64,000 nt of DNA, from positions 351,501 to 415,500 of the forward strand of contig NZ_JAFEMB010000003.1 of the NCBI RefSeq assembly GCF_016892705.1, in the 5' to 3' direction. The DNA is from Microvirga pudoricolor (GTDB lineage: Bacteria; Pseudomonadota; Alphaproteobacteria; Rhizobiales; Beijerinckiaceae). Under the pieces are notes generated by a model. It had not been told where the DNA came from. It ran no database searches and saw only the letters and a list, made by a program, of their open reading frames with translations. Shown here piece by piece: positions 8,676 to 17,440 of this stretch (the stretch's first letter is position 1; each line of letters opens with the position of its first letter). The position numbers were made by a program, and so were the translations under genes.

Positions 8676-8840
8676 GGGCGAACCTCCTGGTGGCCGGGCG
8701 CTGGACGGGGAGCGCCGCACGGCAAAACTCTCTTGCGCTCCGAACCGGCTGGTCCGGAGCATCTCGTCTCACGATGTGAGGGAAACGCGATCATTATAAG
8801 GGCGGTGTCCCGATGTTGCAAACTTTATGGGCGTCAATTT

Positions 8841-9839
8841 CTAGACCTTGAGCACGATCTTGCCGATGTGGCCGCCCTCGTCCATGCGGGCATGGGCCTT
8901 GGCCACATCGTCGAGCGGAAAGGCCGAATCCATCACCGGGCGGCAGCGTCCGTCCGCCAGAAGCGGCCAGACCTGCGCCTCCAGGGCCTGGGCGATGGCC
9001 GTCTTCTCCGAGACCGGCCGGGGACGCAGGGTCGAGCCGGTATGGGTCAGGCGCTTCACCATGAGCCGGGTGAAATCCACCTCGGCCGTGCCGCCCTGGA
9101 GAAAAGCGATCTGGACGATTCGCCCGTCACGGGCGGCGGCCTCGTAGTTGCGGGGGATGTAGGGCCCGCCCACCATATCGAGGATCAGGTTCGCGCCCTG
9201 GCCGCCGGTGGCGTCCTTCACGGTCGCGACGAAATCCGTCGTCCGGTAGTTCACCGCCACGTCCGCGCCGAGCCCCCGGCAAGCGTCGCACTTGCTCTCG
9301 CTCCCGGCGGTGGCGATCACCTTGGCGCCGAAAGCCTTGGCCAGCTGGATCGCCGTGGTGCCGATGCCCGAGGTGCCGCCATGGACCAGGAAGGTCTCGC
9401 CCGCCTTGAGACCACCACGTTCGAACACGTTGGACCATACCGTGAAGAAGGTTTCCGGCACCGCCCCCGCCTCCTCGACCGTGAGGCCGTCCGGGACGGG
9501 CAGGGCATTGCTCTCATGGGCGATGGCGTAGTCCGCGTAACCGCCGCCGGGCACGAGGGCCATGACCGTCGTGCCCACCGGAAACCGGGCCGCGCCCTCG
9601 CCAAGGGCCACGACCGTGCCGGCGATTTCCAGGCCCATGATGTCGGGCGCGCCGGGGGGAGGGGGGTAGCGCCCCTCGCGTTGGGCGATGTCCGGGCGAT
9701 TGATGCCCGCCGCCGCCACCTTGACCAGGATTTCGCCCGACCCGGGCCGCGGCACCGGACGGTCGACGATCCGCAGCACCTCCGGTCCGCCGGCGCCCTG
9801 GGCGATGACGGCCCGCATGGTCTCCGGAATTTTTGCCAT
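8841..9839 (-). CDS. NAD(P)H-quinone oxidoreductase, zinc-free MDR superfamily (PIG3-like)
   Basis: A 332-residue medium-chain reductase. The N-terminal GroES-like domain is ETMRAVIAQGAGGPEVLRIVDRP, and the Rossmann domain carries the NADPH loop HGGTSGIGTTAIQLAKAFGA (near 140-160). The zinc-ligand cysteines of alcohol dehydrogenases are absent, as in quinone oxidoreductases; these reduce quinones by one or two electrons. The ATG at 9839 follows AGGGAAAG; a GTG eight codons upstream is an alternative. It is transcribed away from DUF1192 and towards trcR. The 165 bases up to trcR hold no gene. Confidence 0.9.
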   Translation of the reverse strand: MAKIPETMRAVIAQGAGGPEVLRIVDRPVPRPGSGEILVKVAAAGINRPDIAQREGRYPPPPGAPDIMGLEIAGTVVALGEGAARFPVGTTVMALVPGGGYADYAIAHESNALPVPDGLTVEEAGAVPETFFTVWSNVFERGGLKAGETFLVHGGTSGIGTTAIQLAKAFGAKVIATAGSESKCDACRGLGADVAVNYRTTDFVATVKDATGGQGANLILDMVGGPYIPRNYEAAARDGRIVQIAFLQGGTAEVDFTRLMVKRLTHTGSTLRPRPVSEKTAIAQALEAQVWPLLADGRCRPVMDSAFPLDDVAKAHARMDEGGHIGKIVLKV

Positions 9840-9990
9840 GGTTTTCGCTTTCCCTGATTCCACCGTGAGCGGGTTATAGGGCGGCGGGAAGGCCGGCCGA
9901 GGATCCGCGTCGGGTCGGGTATGCCGGAAAGAGGGTCCTCTTTGCGGAAAAGTGCCCTAACCTCTTGAGGCCATCGAGGAGAACAACGCC

Positions 9991-10197
9991 ATGGCTTTCG
10001 ATCCCTTCGCCGACGAGCCCGCCAGAACCGCCGCGGGACACGAGATCGGTCAGGATCTGTCCCTGCTGTCGATCCATGAACTCGATGAACGGGTCGAACT
10101 CCTGGAGAGGGAGATCGGCCGGCTGAAAGAGGCCAAGGCCAGCAAGGAGACCTCCCGCGACGCCGCCAGCGCGATCTTCAACCTGGGCTCCACGTGA
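9991..10197 (+). CDS. DUF1192 family protein
   Basis: A 68-residue acidic protein with the family core LSIHELDERVELLEREIGRLKEA (residues 26-48), predicted to be one coiled coil, and the Rhizobiales N-terminus MAFDPFADEP. CGAGGAG lies 9 bases upstream of the ATG. No function is established. The position next to rcdA is common in the order and suggests only a conserved neighbourhood. Confidence 0.85.
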   Translation: MAFDPFADEPARTAAGHEIGQDLSLLSIHELDERVELLEREIGRLKEAKASKETSRDAASAIFNLGST

Positions 10198-10327
10198 CGG
10201 CCGCGTCGCCATCCCGGCCTTAACGTTAAGATCGGGTTACCGGAGCGCCCCCGCCTGCAAGCCTCTATAGTGATCCCGTGACGATGTCCCAGGCGGGCGG
10301 CCTGGGCGAATTTCCGGGAGGCGGTGG

Positions 10328-10876
10328 GTGAGCGAACCCGATGTGATCACGCTGAGTCAGGATCCGGTTCGGTTCGGGCGCAACTTCGTGCGCTCGGAGG
10401 CGTTCCGGGCCCTGTTCCAGGAGGGCATGGAGCTTGTCGAGGAGACGGCCGCCTATCTGGACGGGCAGGGGCGAGAGGATTCCAGAGGCCTGCCCCGGGG
10501 CGCGGTGGTGGCCTATGCGAGCGAAAGCATGCGGCTGACGACGCGCCTGATGCAGGTCGCGTCCTGGCTGCTCCTGCAGCGCGCGGTGGCCGAGGGCGAG
10601 ATGTCGCCGGGCCAGGCCCAGGCCGAGCGCAACCGGGTCCGGCTGCCCTCCGGAGACACCACGACGTCAGTGGACGATTTCGAGGCCCTGCCGGCCCGCC
10701 TGCGCGAGCTGATCGGCTTCGCGGCCCGGTTCCAGGCGCGGATCATCCATCTGGAGCAGCTGATCACGGACGGCGAGGCGGCCAAGCCCAGGGCCTGCGA
10801 CGCCAATCCGGTGGCCGTGCAGCACTCCCTGCTGGCCCGTGCTTTCGGGGGGCTGGACCGCGTGGGGGCCGATTGA
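10328..10876 (+). CDS. rcdA: RcdA-type protease adaptor (DUF1465)
   Basis: A 182-residue helical protein of the DUF1465 family, the family of Caulobacter RcdA. RcdA works with CpdR and PopA to deliver the master regulator CtrA to ClpXP. Family features are FVRSEAFRALFQEGMELVEETAAYLDG, SESMRLTTRLMQVASWLLLQRAVAEGEMS (three-helix core), and RLRELIGFAARFQARIIHLEQ. The GTG start at 10328 has GGGAGG 5 bases upstream. Whether this organism uses it for CtrA turnover is inference from the family. A bidirectional terminator follows. Confidence 0.86.
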   Translation: MSEPDVITLSQDPVRFGRNFVRSEAFRALFQEGMELVEETAAYLDGQGREDSRGLPRGAVVAYASESMRLTTRLMQVASWLLLQRAVAEGEMSPGQAQAERNRVRLPSGDTTTSVDDFEALPARLRELIGFAARFQARIIHLEQLITDGEAAKPRACDANPVAVQHSLLARAFGGLDRVGAD

Positions 10877-10901
10877 GCGGCTCCATCGAGGACAGACAAA
10901 G

Positions 10902-10929
10902 AAAAAGCCCTGCGTGAGCAGGGCTTTTT
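10902..10929. terminator. Bidirectional terminator between rcdA and rpmE
   Basis: A perfect 12-bp inverted repeat, AAAAAGCCCTGC / GCAGGGCTTTTT with a GTGA loop. The A-run on one side and T-run on the other make a rho-independent terminator in both directions, fitting the convergent genes. Confidence 0.95.
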
Positions 10930-10957
10930 TGCAGGGAGCCGGAGGGGCTCGACCGGC

Positions 10958-11194
10958 TTACTTCTTGCCGAAGGCCATGTTGCCGAACTTCGAGTTGAAG
11001 CGCGACAGGCGGCCGCCGCGGTCCAGCAGCTGCTGGGTGCCGCCGGTCCAGGCCGGATGGGTGTTGGGGTCGATGTCGAGGTTGAGGGTGTCGCCCTCCT
11101 TGCCGTAGGTCGACCGGGTCGTGAACTCGGTGCCGTTGGTCATCACGACCTTGATGTAGTGGTAGTCCGGGTGTTCCGTGGGAGCCTTAGCCAT
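10958..11194 (-). CDS. rpmE: 50S ribosomal protein L31
   Basis: A 78-residue bL31: [52 protein letters not shown] and FNSKFG. No CXXC pair is present, so this is the zinc-independent form. The second of two close ATGs (11194) is chosen because AAGGAC lies 7-8 bases before it; the first (11200) would sit too near the ribosome-binding site. L31 bridges the subunits through the central protuberance. It ends at the shared terminator with rcdA. Confidence 0.96.
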   Translation of the reverse strand: MAKAPTEHPDYHYIKVVMTNGTEFTTRSTYGKEGDTLNLDIDPNTHPAWTGGTQQLLDRGGRLSRFNSKFGNMAFGKK

Positions 11195-11354
11195 TGCCAT
11201 GTCCTTTCGCGGTCTGCCGATACGGCGACCTGCCGCCTTAGGTCGAACCTGTTCTTGAAGATTGCGCGCCTATACCTCACTTGGAACCCTGAAACAAGCC
11301 GCCATGAAGGTGGTAAGGCCTCGTTCGGCTGAAAACACCTGATTCGAAAGTTCC

Positions 11355-13154
11355 ATGGCCGCAACCCGCGACACCCCGTCCCGCGCCAAGGCGCCCCTCG
11401 GCTCCCTCCGGCCGCTCGTGCCTTACGCGCTGGCCTATAAGGGCCGAATCCTGGCGGCTCTTCTGGCGCTTATCGCGGCGTCCGGCGCCACCCTGGTGAT
11501 GCCCATCGCGGTGCGGCGCGTGATCGATTTCGGGTTCTCGGAAGAAGGCCGGAGCCTCATCAACGCCTATTTCGGCATGCTGCTGGTGATCGTGGGCGTC
11601 CTGGCAGGCGCGAGCGCGCTGCGCTATTACTGCGTCATCACCCTCGGCGAGCGGGTCGTGGCGGACCTACGCGCCGCCGTCTTCCGCCGCCTGACGATCC
11701 TCGACCCCGCCTTCTTCGACCGGTCGAAGACCGGCGAATTGGTCTCGCGCCTCACCGCCGACACCACCCAGGTCAAGATGGCCTTCGGGGTCAGCATCTC
11801 CATCGCGCTGCGCAACGCCATGCTGTTCATCGGCGCCGCCGCCTTGATGATCGTCACGAGCCCCAAGCTCTCGGCCCTGGTGCTCATCGCGATTCCCGTC
11901 ATCGTCCTGCCCCTCGTGATGTCGGGCCGGGCCGTGCGCCGCCGCTCCCGGGCCGCGCAGGACCGGCTGGCGGACGCCTCCGCCTATGCGGCCGAGGCGG
12001 TCGGCGCGGTGCGCACCATGCAGGCTTTCGGCATGGAGGGCGCCACGGCCGCGCGCTTCCAGGGCGCCGCCGAGGAGGCCTTCGAGGCGGCCCGGCTGTC
12101 CACCACCATGCGGTCCTATCTCACGGGCGTGGGGCTGTTCCTGGTCTCGGCGAGCGTGGTGGGCGTGCTCTGGTACGGGGCCCAAGGGGTCATGGCCGGC
12201 ACCATGACGGCCGGCACCCTGTCGCAATTCGTGCTCTACGCGGTCTTCGCCGCGAGTTCGCTCGGCCAGCTCTCGGAGGTCTATGGCGAACTCGCCCAGG
12301 CGGCGGGCGCCGCCGAGCGTATCGGCGAGATCCTGGCCACCGAGCCCGCCGTCGCGGCACCGCCCAAGCCGAAGCCTCTGCCGGAGCCGCCGCTCGGCAC
12401 CATCGCGTTCGAGAATGTGGGCTTCTCCTATCCGACCCGACGCGAGCAGTCGGCCCTGCACGGCCTGACCTTCCGGGTCGCCCAAAGCGAAAGGGTCGCC
12501 CTGGTGGGGCCGTCGGGCGCGGGCAAGAGCACCGTCCTGCAGCTGCTCCTGCGCTTCTACGATCCCCAAGAAGGCACGATCCTGGTGGATGGCGTTCCGG
12601 TGAACGAGGCCGACCCGGACGCGCTTCGCGCCCGCATGGCTCTCGTGCCGCAGGAATCGACCATCTTCGCCACGACCGTGCTGGAGAACATCCGCTACGG
12701 CTCCCCGGACGCCACGGAGGAGCGGGTGCGCTCTGCTGCGGCGCTCGCCTCGGCGGACGGCTTCATCCAGGCCCTGCCGAACGGCTACGACACGATTATC
12801 GGCGAGCGCGGCGTGACGCTCTCAGGCGGCCAGCGCCAGCGCATCGCGATTGCGCGCGCCATCCTCAAGGACGCCCCGATCCTGCTCCTCGACGAGGCGA
12901 CCTCGGCCCTCGACGCCGAGAGCGAGCGCAAGGTGCAGCAGGCCCTCGACCGGCTCATGGAAGGCCGCACCACCCTGGTCATCGCCCATCGCCTCGCCAC
13001 CGTCCGGTCCGCCGACCGCATCCTGGTGATGGACCACGGCCGGATCGTCGAGGAGGGCACCCACGAGGCGCTCCTCGCCAAGAGCGGCCTCTACGCCCGC
13101 CTCGCCCGGCTCCAGTTCACGGGGGACGAGGGGCCGGCGCAAGCGGCGGAGTAA
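11355..13154 (+). CDS. ABC transporter half-exporter, MsbA-like fused permease and ATPase
   Basis: A 599-residue protein with an N-terminal six-helix exporter domain (about residues 20-320) and a C-terminal nucleotide-binding domain. Walker A GPSGAGKST lies near 384, signature LSGGQRQRIAIARA near 488, Walker B ILLLDEATSALD near 510, and H-loop AHRLATV near 542. It should act as a homodimer in the inner membrane. The substrate is not readable: lipid, peptide or drug are all possible for this group. The upstream gap to rpmE (160 bases) would hold divergent promoters. Confidence 0.9.
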   Translation: MAATRDTPSRAKAPLGSLRPLVPYALAYKGRILAALLALIAASGATLVMPIAVRRVIDFGFSEEGRSLINAYFGMLLVIVGVLAGASALRYYCVITLGERVVADLRAAVFRRLTILDPAFFDRSKTGELVSRLTADTTQVKMAFGVSISIALRNAMLFIGAAALMIVTSPKLSALVLIAIPVIVLPLVMSGRAVRRRSRAAQDRLADASAYAAEAVGAVRTMQAFGMEGATAARFQGAAEEAFEAARLSTTMRSYLTGVGLFLVSASVVGVLWYGAQGVMAGTMTAGTLSQFVLYAVFAASSLGQLSEVYGELAQAAGAAERIGEILATEPAVAAPPKPKPLPEPPLGTIAFENVGFSYPTRREQSALHGLTFRVAQSERVALVGPSGAGKSTVLQLLLRFYDPQEGTILVDGVPVNEADPDALRARMALVPQESTIFATTVLENIRYGSPDATEERVRSAAALASADGFIQALPNGYDTIIGERGVTLSGGQRQRIAIARAILKDAPILLLDEATSALDAESERKVQQALDRLMEGRTTLVIAHRLATVRSADRILVMDHGRIVEEGTHEALLAKSGLYARLARLQFTGDEGPAQAAE

Positions 13155-13237
13155 GGCCAAGCTCGAACCATCGACGCTCACGCTTGTTGGTTTGGCGCCA
13201 GCCAAGCCTGGCATTTTTCCGCCAGAGGAGAAATCCC

Positions 13238-13417
13238 ATGCCCGACAGCATGAGCAAGAAAGCCCCCCAGGACGCTTCCCGCATCAACATGAACGAGGAT
13301 TGGGAGGTCCGTTACTGGACTGGCAAATTCGGCGTGTCCAAGGAGCAACTGGCCGACACCGTCAAGCGGGTCGGGGTCAGCGCCTCGGCGGTCGCGAAGG
13401 CGCTGGGGAAATCTTAA
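13238..13417 (+). CDS. DUF3606 domain small protein
   Basis: A 59-residue protein with the DUF3606 pattern: INMNEDWEVRYWTGKFGVSKEQL then VKRVGVSASAVAKALG. The first half resembles a helix-capping WxxKFGVS motif. AGAGGAG lies 7 bases before the ATG at 13238; a longer frame from 13184 lacks such a site. The function is unknown. It lies just ahead of a palindromic intergenic repeat. Confidence 0.82.
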   Translation: MPDSMSKKAPQDASRINMNEDWEVRYWTGKFGVSKEQLADTVKRVGVSASAVAKALGKS

Positions 13418-13428
13418 TTCCAACCCTC

Positions 13429-13535
13429 GACCTCATCCTGAGGAGCCGCGAAAGCGGCGTCTCGAAGGAGGGCTCGGAGAACACTGGACATATCCTTCGA
13501 GACGAATTGCTTCGCAATTCCCTCAGGATGAGGTC
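13429..13535. repeat. Palindromic intergenic repeat, copy 1
   Basis: Outer arms GACCTCATCCTGAGG (13429-13443) and CCTCAGGATGAGGTC (13521-13535) are exact inverses. Inside lie a hairpin GCCGC-GAAA-GCGGC, a second inverted pair CGTCTCGAAGGA / TCCTTCGAGACG, and a second hairpin GAATTGC-TTC-GCAATTC. The whole can fold as a multi-branched stem. It sits between two convergent genes. Confidence 0.92.
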
Positions 13536-13557
13536 AGAAACACGCAAAACTTAGTTT

Positions 13558-14583
13558 CTACCGTTCCGTGAGCTTCAGCTCGATGCGGCGGTTGCGGGCG
13601 AAGGCCTCGTCCGTGGCGCCCAGATCCAGGGGCTGGTACTCCCCGAACCCCGCCGCGACGAGGTGCTGGGGCGCTATACCCCGCGCGGCGAGCGCCTGCA
13701 CCACCGCGATGGCCCGGGCAGCCGACAGGGCCCAGTTGGACGGGAATTGCGGGGTCGCGATGGGGCGGTTGTCCGTGTGGCCGTCCACGCGGATCACCCA
13801 GGGGATATCGGGCGGGATCTGCCGCTCCAATTCGACGAGCGCGCTGGCGATGCGGTCGAGTTCGCCCGCCGCTTCCGGCCGCAGGTTCGCCTGGCCGGCC
13901 GGGAACAGCACCTCCGACTGGAACACGAAGCGGTCGCCCACGATGCGCACGTCCTGGCGGTTGCCGAGGATCTGGCGCAGGCGGCCAAAGAAGTCGGAGC
14001 GGTAACGGGCCAGCTCCTGCACCCGCTGGGCCAGGGCCACGTTCAGCCGGCTGCCGAGATCGGCGATGCGGGCCTGGCTGTCCTTGTCGCGGGATTCCGA
14101 GGCCGAGAGGGCCTCCTCGAGCGCCGCGAGCTGGCGGCGCATGGCGGCGATCTGCTGGTTGAGGATCTCAACCTGGCTGAGCGCCCGCCCGGTCGCCTGT
14201 TTCTCGGCGTCGAGGGCCGCGTTCAGCTCCCCGGCCTGGGCCTGCTGCGAAGCGCCGCTCTCGATGAGGCCTTGAAGGCGGGCGCGGTCGGCCTCGGCTG
14301 CCTGAAGGGTCGTCTGGAGAGCGTTGATGCTGTCCTGGGCGGTGCGGCGGCCGGAGCGTTCCAGGGCCAGAAGATCCGTCAGCTCGGAGATTTGGCGGTT
14401 GAGCCGGTCGAGCACCGTGCTCTGGCCCGACAATTCGCGGGACAGGAAGAACTGGCCGATCATGAAGATCGAGATCAGGAACACGATGGCAAGCAGCAGG
14501 GTCGAGAGTGCGTCGACGAAGCCCGGCCAATAATTGATCTCGCTCCGGCCGCCCCTGCGCCGTCCGCCGCTGGCCATGGGCAT
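13558..14583 (-). CDS. MotB/OmpA-like protein: membrane anchor, coiled coil and peptidoglycan-binding domain
   Basis: A 341-residue protein. One N-terminal membrane helix (about 18-48) contains the motif FVDALSTLLLAIVFL; Asp24 lines up with the proton-binding Asp of MotB (YADFMTAMMAFFLV). A long coiled coil (55-190) follows, then an OmpA-type domain (about 215-341) with DGHTDNRPI and NRRIELKL, which should bind peptidoglycan. The start overlaps the stop of the MotA-like gene (TGATG), so the two are cotranslated. No flagellar genes are nearby. It is likely the stator-like half of an ion-driven complex of unknown task. TolR/Pal, MotB and ZorB are related architectures. Confidence 0.85.
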   Translation of the reverse strand: MPMASGGRRRGGRSEINYWPGFVDALSTLLLAIVFLISIFMIGQFFLSRELSGQSTVLDRLNRQISELTDLLALERSGRRTAQDSINALQTTLQAAEADRARLQGLIESGASQQAQAGELNAALDAEKQATGRALSQVEILNQQIAAMRRQLAALEEALSASESRDKDSQARIADLGSRLNVALAQRVQELARYRSDFFGRLRQILGNRQDVRIVGDRFVFQSEVLFPAGQANLRPEAAGELDRIASALVELERQIPPDIPWVIRVDGHTDNRPIATPQFPSNWALSAARAIAVVQALAARGIAPQHLVAAGFGEYQPLDLGATDEAFARNRRIELKLTER

Positions 14584-15560
14584 CAGGGCAGCCTTTCACG
14601 GGACAGGCGGTCGAGCACCTGCTTCAGCTCCCGTTCACGGGTGGCTTGAGCCTCGACCCAGTCGCGGATCATCTGCTGCTCGGAGCGCATGTGCTGGACG
14701 AGGCCCTGCACGCCCTCGGCAAGGTTCGCCATGGCCTGGGTGGAGGCGCGGCCCCCGGCGCCGTCGTTCACGGCGGCGGTGAGGCGGTTGAGCGCGAGCG
14801 CGAGATCGTTGGAGGTGGTTGGGCGGTTGTTCAGGTCCACCGGAGTGTCCTGGGTCGAGACCGCGAGCCAGTCCTCCAGCTCGGTGTAGAAGCGGTTCTG
14901 CGCCTGGCCGGCCTGAAGGTCGAGGAAGCCCAGCACCAGGGACCCGGCGAGGCCGAAGAGGGAGGCCGAGAAGGACAGGCCCATGCCCTGGAGCGGACCG
15001 GCCAGCGAATTCTTCAGCTCGTCGAACAGCACGTTCGCGTCCTGGCCCGTGCGCAGGGACGCGATGATGCGTCCGACCGAGCCCACGGTCTCGATGAGGC
15101 CCCAGAAGGTACCCAGCAGGCCCAGGAAGATCAGGAGGCCCGCGAGGTAGCGCACGATCTCCCGGCTCTCGTCGAGGCGGGCGCCCACGGAGTCCAGGAG
15201 CGAGCGGGTCGCCGTGACGGACAGGGCGGAGCGGTTCGACCGGTTGCCGATGAGGGCCGCCATGGGGGCCAGCAGGGTCGGGGTCTCCGGCAGCGCGATG
15301 CCGTCCTCGGAGCGGTGCAGGGCATTGACCCAGTGGATCTCGGGATAGAGCCGCCAGGCCTGCCGGATCGCCAGCACGATGCCGATGACCATCACGCCGA
15401 GAATGAGAGCGTTGAGGCCGGGATTGGCCAGGAACGCTTCCAGGATCTGCTTGTAGAGAATGAAGGCGATGAAGCCCGCCAGCACCAGGAAGACCGCCAT
15501 GCGGATCAGGTAGATGCGTGGCGGTGTCAGGGGTTGGGAGTTCATCTCCGGCGCGCTCAT
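14583..15560 (-). CDS. MotA/TolQ/ExbB proton-channel family protein
   Basis: A 325-residue protein with two N-terminal membrane helices (about 15-70), a cytoplasmic stretch, and a second pair that begins LLIFLGLLGTFWGLIETVGSVGRII (near 142-166) and continues SFSASLFGLAGSLVLGFLDL (near 192-215). The LLGTFWGL segment is the family hallmark. A C-terminal charged helix (about 270-325) is probably cytoplasmic. With the MotB-like partner it should form a 5:2-type ion-driven unit. The gene lies downstream of the suhB-like gene on the same strand (100-base gap). Confidence 0.86.
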   Translation of the reverse strand: MSAPEMNSQPLTPPRIYLIRMAVFLVLAGFIAFILYKQILEAFLANPGLNALILGVMVIGIVLAIRQAWRLYPEIHWVNALHRSEDGIALPETPTLLAPMAALIGNRSNRSALSVTATRSLLDSVGARLDESREIVRYLAGLLIFLGLLGTFWGLIETVGSVGRIIASLRTGQDANVLFDELKNSLAGPLQGMGLSFSASLFGLAGSLVLGFLDLQAGQAQNRFYTELEDWLAVSTQDTPVDLNNRPTTSNDLALALNRLTAAVNDGAGGRASTQAMANLAEGVQGLVQHMRSEQQMIRDWVEAQATRERELKQVLDRLSRERLP

Positions 15561-15660
15561 CCTGTTACGTTACGGGCGTTACTGTGACGGCCCGACCGCC
15601 TGGGATCAAGCACAGCCGGGCGTGGCTCTTGCGCCAACAACAGGAATATGGGGCGAGGGC

Positions 15661-16455
15661 TCAGCTTTTCGCCTTCTTGAGAAGCTTGAGCAGCTCGCGG
15701 TGGGTAAACTCGTTGCCGCAGGCGATGGAGCGCTTCAGCAGCGGGTCAGGGCCGCCATCGGCGTCGGACACGTAGCCGCCCGCCTCCCGGATCAGGATGA
15801 TTCCGGCCGCGATGTCCCAGGAATTGAGGCCTCGCTCCCAATAGGCGTCGAGGCGGCCGCAGGCCACATAGGCCAGATCCAGCGCCGCAGCCCCCCAGCG
15901 GCGCATGCCGCCGGCCTCGCCCATGACGGCGGCGGCCTCCCGCAGCCAGAGGCCGTGGTCGCCCTTGCCGATATGGGGCAGGCCGCAGCCGATGGCGGCG
16001 TCGTCCATGGCGTTGCGGGCCGCCACGCGGATGCGGCGGTTGTTCAGGAACGCGCCCTTGCCCTTCTCGGCGATGAACATCTCGTCCTTGGCCGGGTCGT
16101 AGACCACGCCGGCCACGATCTGGTTGTCCCGCTCCAGGCCGACCGAAATGGCGAAATGGGGCAGGCCGTGGAGAAAGTTCGTCGTGCCGTCCAGCGGGTC
16201 GATGTGCCAGCGGTGGTCCGGGTCGGTGCCGTGCACGACGCCGCTCTCCTCCATCACGAATCCGTAGCCCGGACGGGCCTTCTCCAGGGCCTCGCGCAGG
16301 ATGCTCTCGGCCTTGCGGTCCGCCGCCGACACGAAATCGCCGGGGCCTTTGCGAGACACCTGCAGGTTCTCGACCTCGCCGAAATCACGCTTGAGGGAAC
16401 GCGAGGCCTTCATCACGGCATCGGTCATGACGGTCATGAGGGGCGAGCGGATCAT
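15661..16455 (-). CDS. suhB: Inositol monophosphatase family protein (SuhB-type)
   Basis: A 264-residue phosphatase of the lithium-sensitive IMPase fold. Metal-site motifs are present: MEESG (near 68), WHIDPLDGTTNFLHG (near 83-97), and WDIAAGIILIREAGG (near 213-227). It probably hydrolyses inositol-1-phosphate or related sugar phosphates; E. coli SuhB also acts in rRNA antitermination, which cannot be inferred here. The start at 16455 matches the N-terminal extension usual in Rhizobiales; internal ATGs at 16437 and 16428 are alternatives. Confidence 0.9.
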   Translation of the reverse strand: MIRSPLMTVMTDAVMKASRSLKRDFGEVENLQVSRKGPGDFVSAADRKAESILREALEKARPGYGFVMEESGVVHGTDPDHRWHIDPLDGTTNFLHGLPHFAISVGLERDNQIVAGVVYDPAKDEMFIAEKGKGAFLNNRRIRVAARNAMDDAAIGCGLPHIGKGDHGLWLREAAAVMGEAGGMRRWGAAALDLAYVACGRLDAYWERGLNSWDIAAGIILIREAGGYVSDADGGPDPLLKRSIACGNEFTHRELLKLLKKAKS

Positions 16456-16540
16456 GGTCGGGCGGTCCTGGTCGAAGAGCGGGAGAGGGGTGGGTGATGA
16501 TCACGGCAGCGCGCGCGCGTCAAGCGCGGCAGGGGTAGAA

Positions 16541-17440
16541 TTACCGGGCGCCCAGCCGTTCGGCGGCGAGTTTCTCGGCCCGGGTGCGGTCCTCCGCGCT
16601 CATGTCCTTGAGGGCGTTGTCGAGCCAGGCGTCGTTGAGGCCCTGGCCGGCCGCGATGAGCTGCCAGGCGGCCGCGTCGACCTTGTTCTGCGGCACGCCC
16701 CGTCCCGCCGCCAGCATCCGGGCGAGGCGGTTTTGGGCGATGGCGTTGCCCTTGGCGGCGGCGCGGCGGAAGTAGCGCGCGGCTTGGGCCTCGTCGGCCT
16801 TCACGCCATCCCCGTTGAAAAGCAGGATCGCGTACTCGACCTCGCCCACGGAGCTGCCGTTGCGGGCCGCGCGCTCGAAATAGCGGGCGGCTTCCTTCGG
16901 GTCCTTGGCCACGCCCCGACCGCGCAGGTAGAGGACCCCCAGGGCATGCTGGGCGTCCGCGATCTCGAAATCGGCGGCCTTGCGCAGGAGCGCCGCGGCC
17001 CGCTTCAGGTCGGAATCGGCATTGCTGGTGAGAAGCAGCAGGGCGAGGTTGTGGGAGGCCGTGGGTTCGCCCTTGGCGGCGGCCTCTTCGAGCCAGGCGC
17101 GCCCCTGCGCGGGGTTCTTGTCGATGCCGCGCCCGTCCAGGGCCATGAGCCCGAGCGACGCCAGGGCGTGGGCGTCGCCCTGCTTGGCGGCGAGCTGATA
17201 CCAGCTCGCGGCCCGCTTCGGGTCCATGGGGACGCCGAGGCCCTGGTTGTAGATTTCCCCCAGGAGAGTCAGGGCCGAACCGTCATTGGGGTTCTTCTCC
17301 AGGCGCAAGGTCGCCTCGCGCAGGGCTGTCACGTAGAGGCCACGCTGATAGGCGCCGTAAGCCAGGTCCGGCTCGGTCGCGGCGAGGGCCACCCCGGAGG
17401 AGAGGGCCAGGGCCAGGAGGGCGGCGGAAAGGCGCACCAT
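16541..17440 (-). CDS. Secreted Sel1-repeat (SLR) protein
   Basis: A 299-residue protein with a clean signal peptide (LSAALLALALSSGVALAA, cleavage near residue 21), so it is periplasmic. The rest is a series of about six Sel1-like repeats, for example LGLMALDGRGIDKNPAQGRAWLEEAA and LGVLYLRGRGVAKDPKEAARYFERAA. Such scaffolds usually mediate protein-protein contacts in envelope or signalling complexes. The ATG at 17440 overlaps the stop of the upstream ThiE-like gene (TGATG); the longer frame to 17626 is inside that gene. The partner is unknown. Confidence 0.87.
   Translation of the reverse strand: MVRLSAALLALALSSGVALAATEPDLAYGAYQRGLYVTALREATLRLEKNPNDGSALTLLGEIYNQGLGVPMDPKRAASWYQLAAKQGDAHALASLGLMALDGRGIDKNPAQGRAWLEEAAAKGEPTASHNLALLLLTSNADSDLKRAAALLRKAADFEIADAQHALGVLYLRGRGVAKDPKEAARYFERAARNGSSVGEVEYAILLFNGDGVKADEAQAARYFRRAAAKGNAIAQNRLARMLAAGRGVPQNKVDAAAWQLIAAGQGLNDAWLDNALKDMSAEDRTRAEKLAAERLGAR

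Noticed and set aside
13558-15560. Zorya anti-phage system
   Set aside because: Only ZorA/ZorB-like architecture is present; no helicase or nuclease partners (ZorC/D/E) and the neighbours are housekeeping. Kept only as an uncharacterised ion-motor pair.
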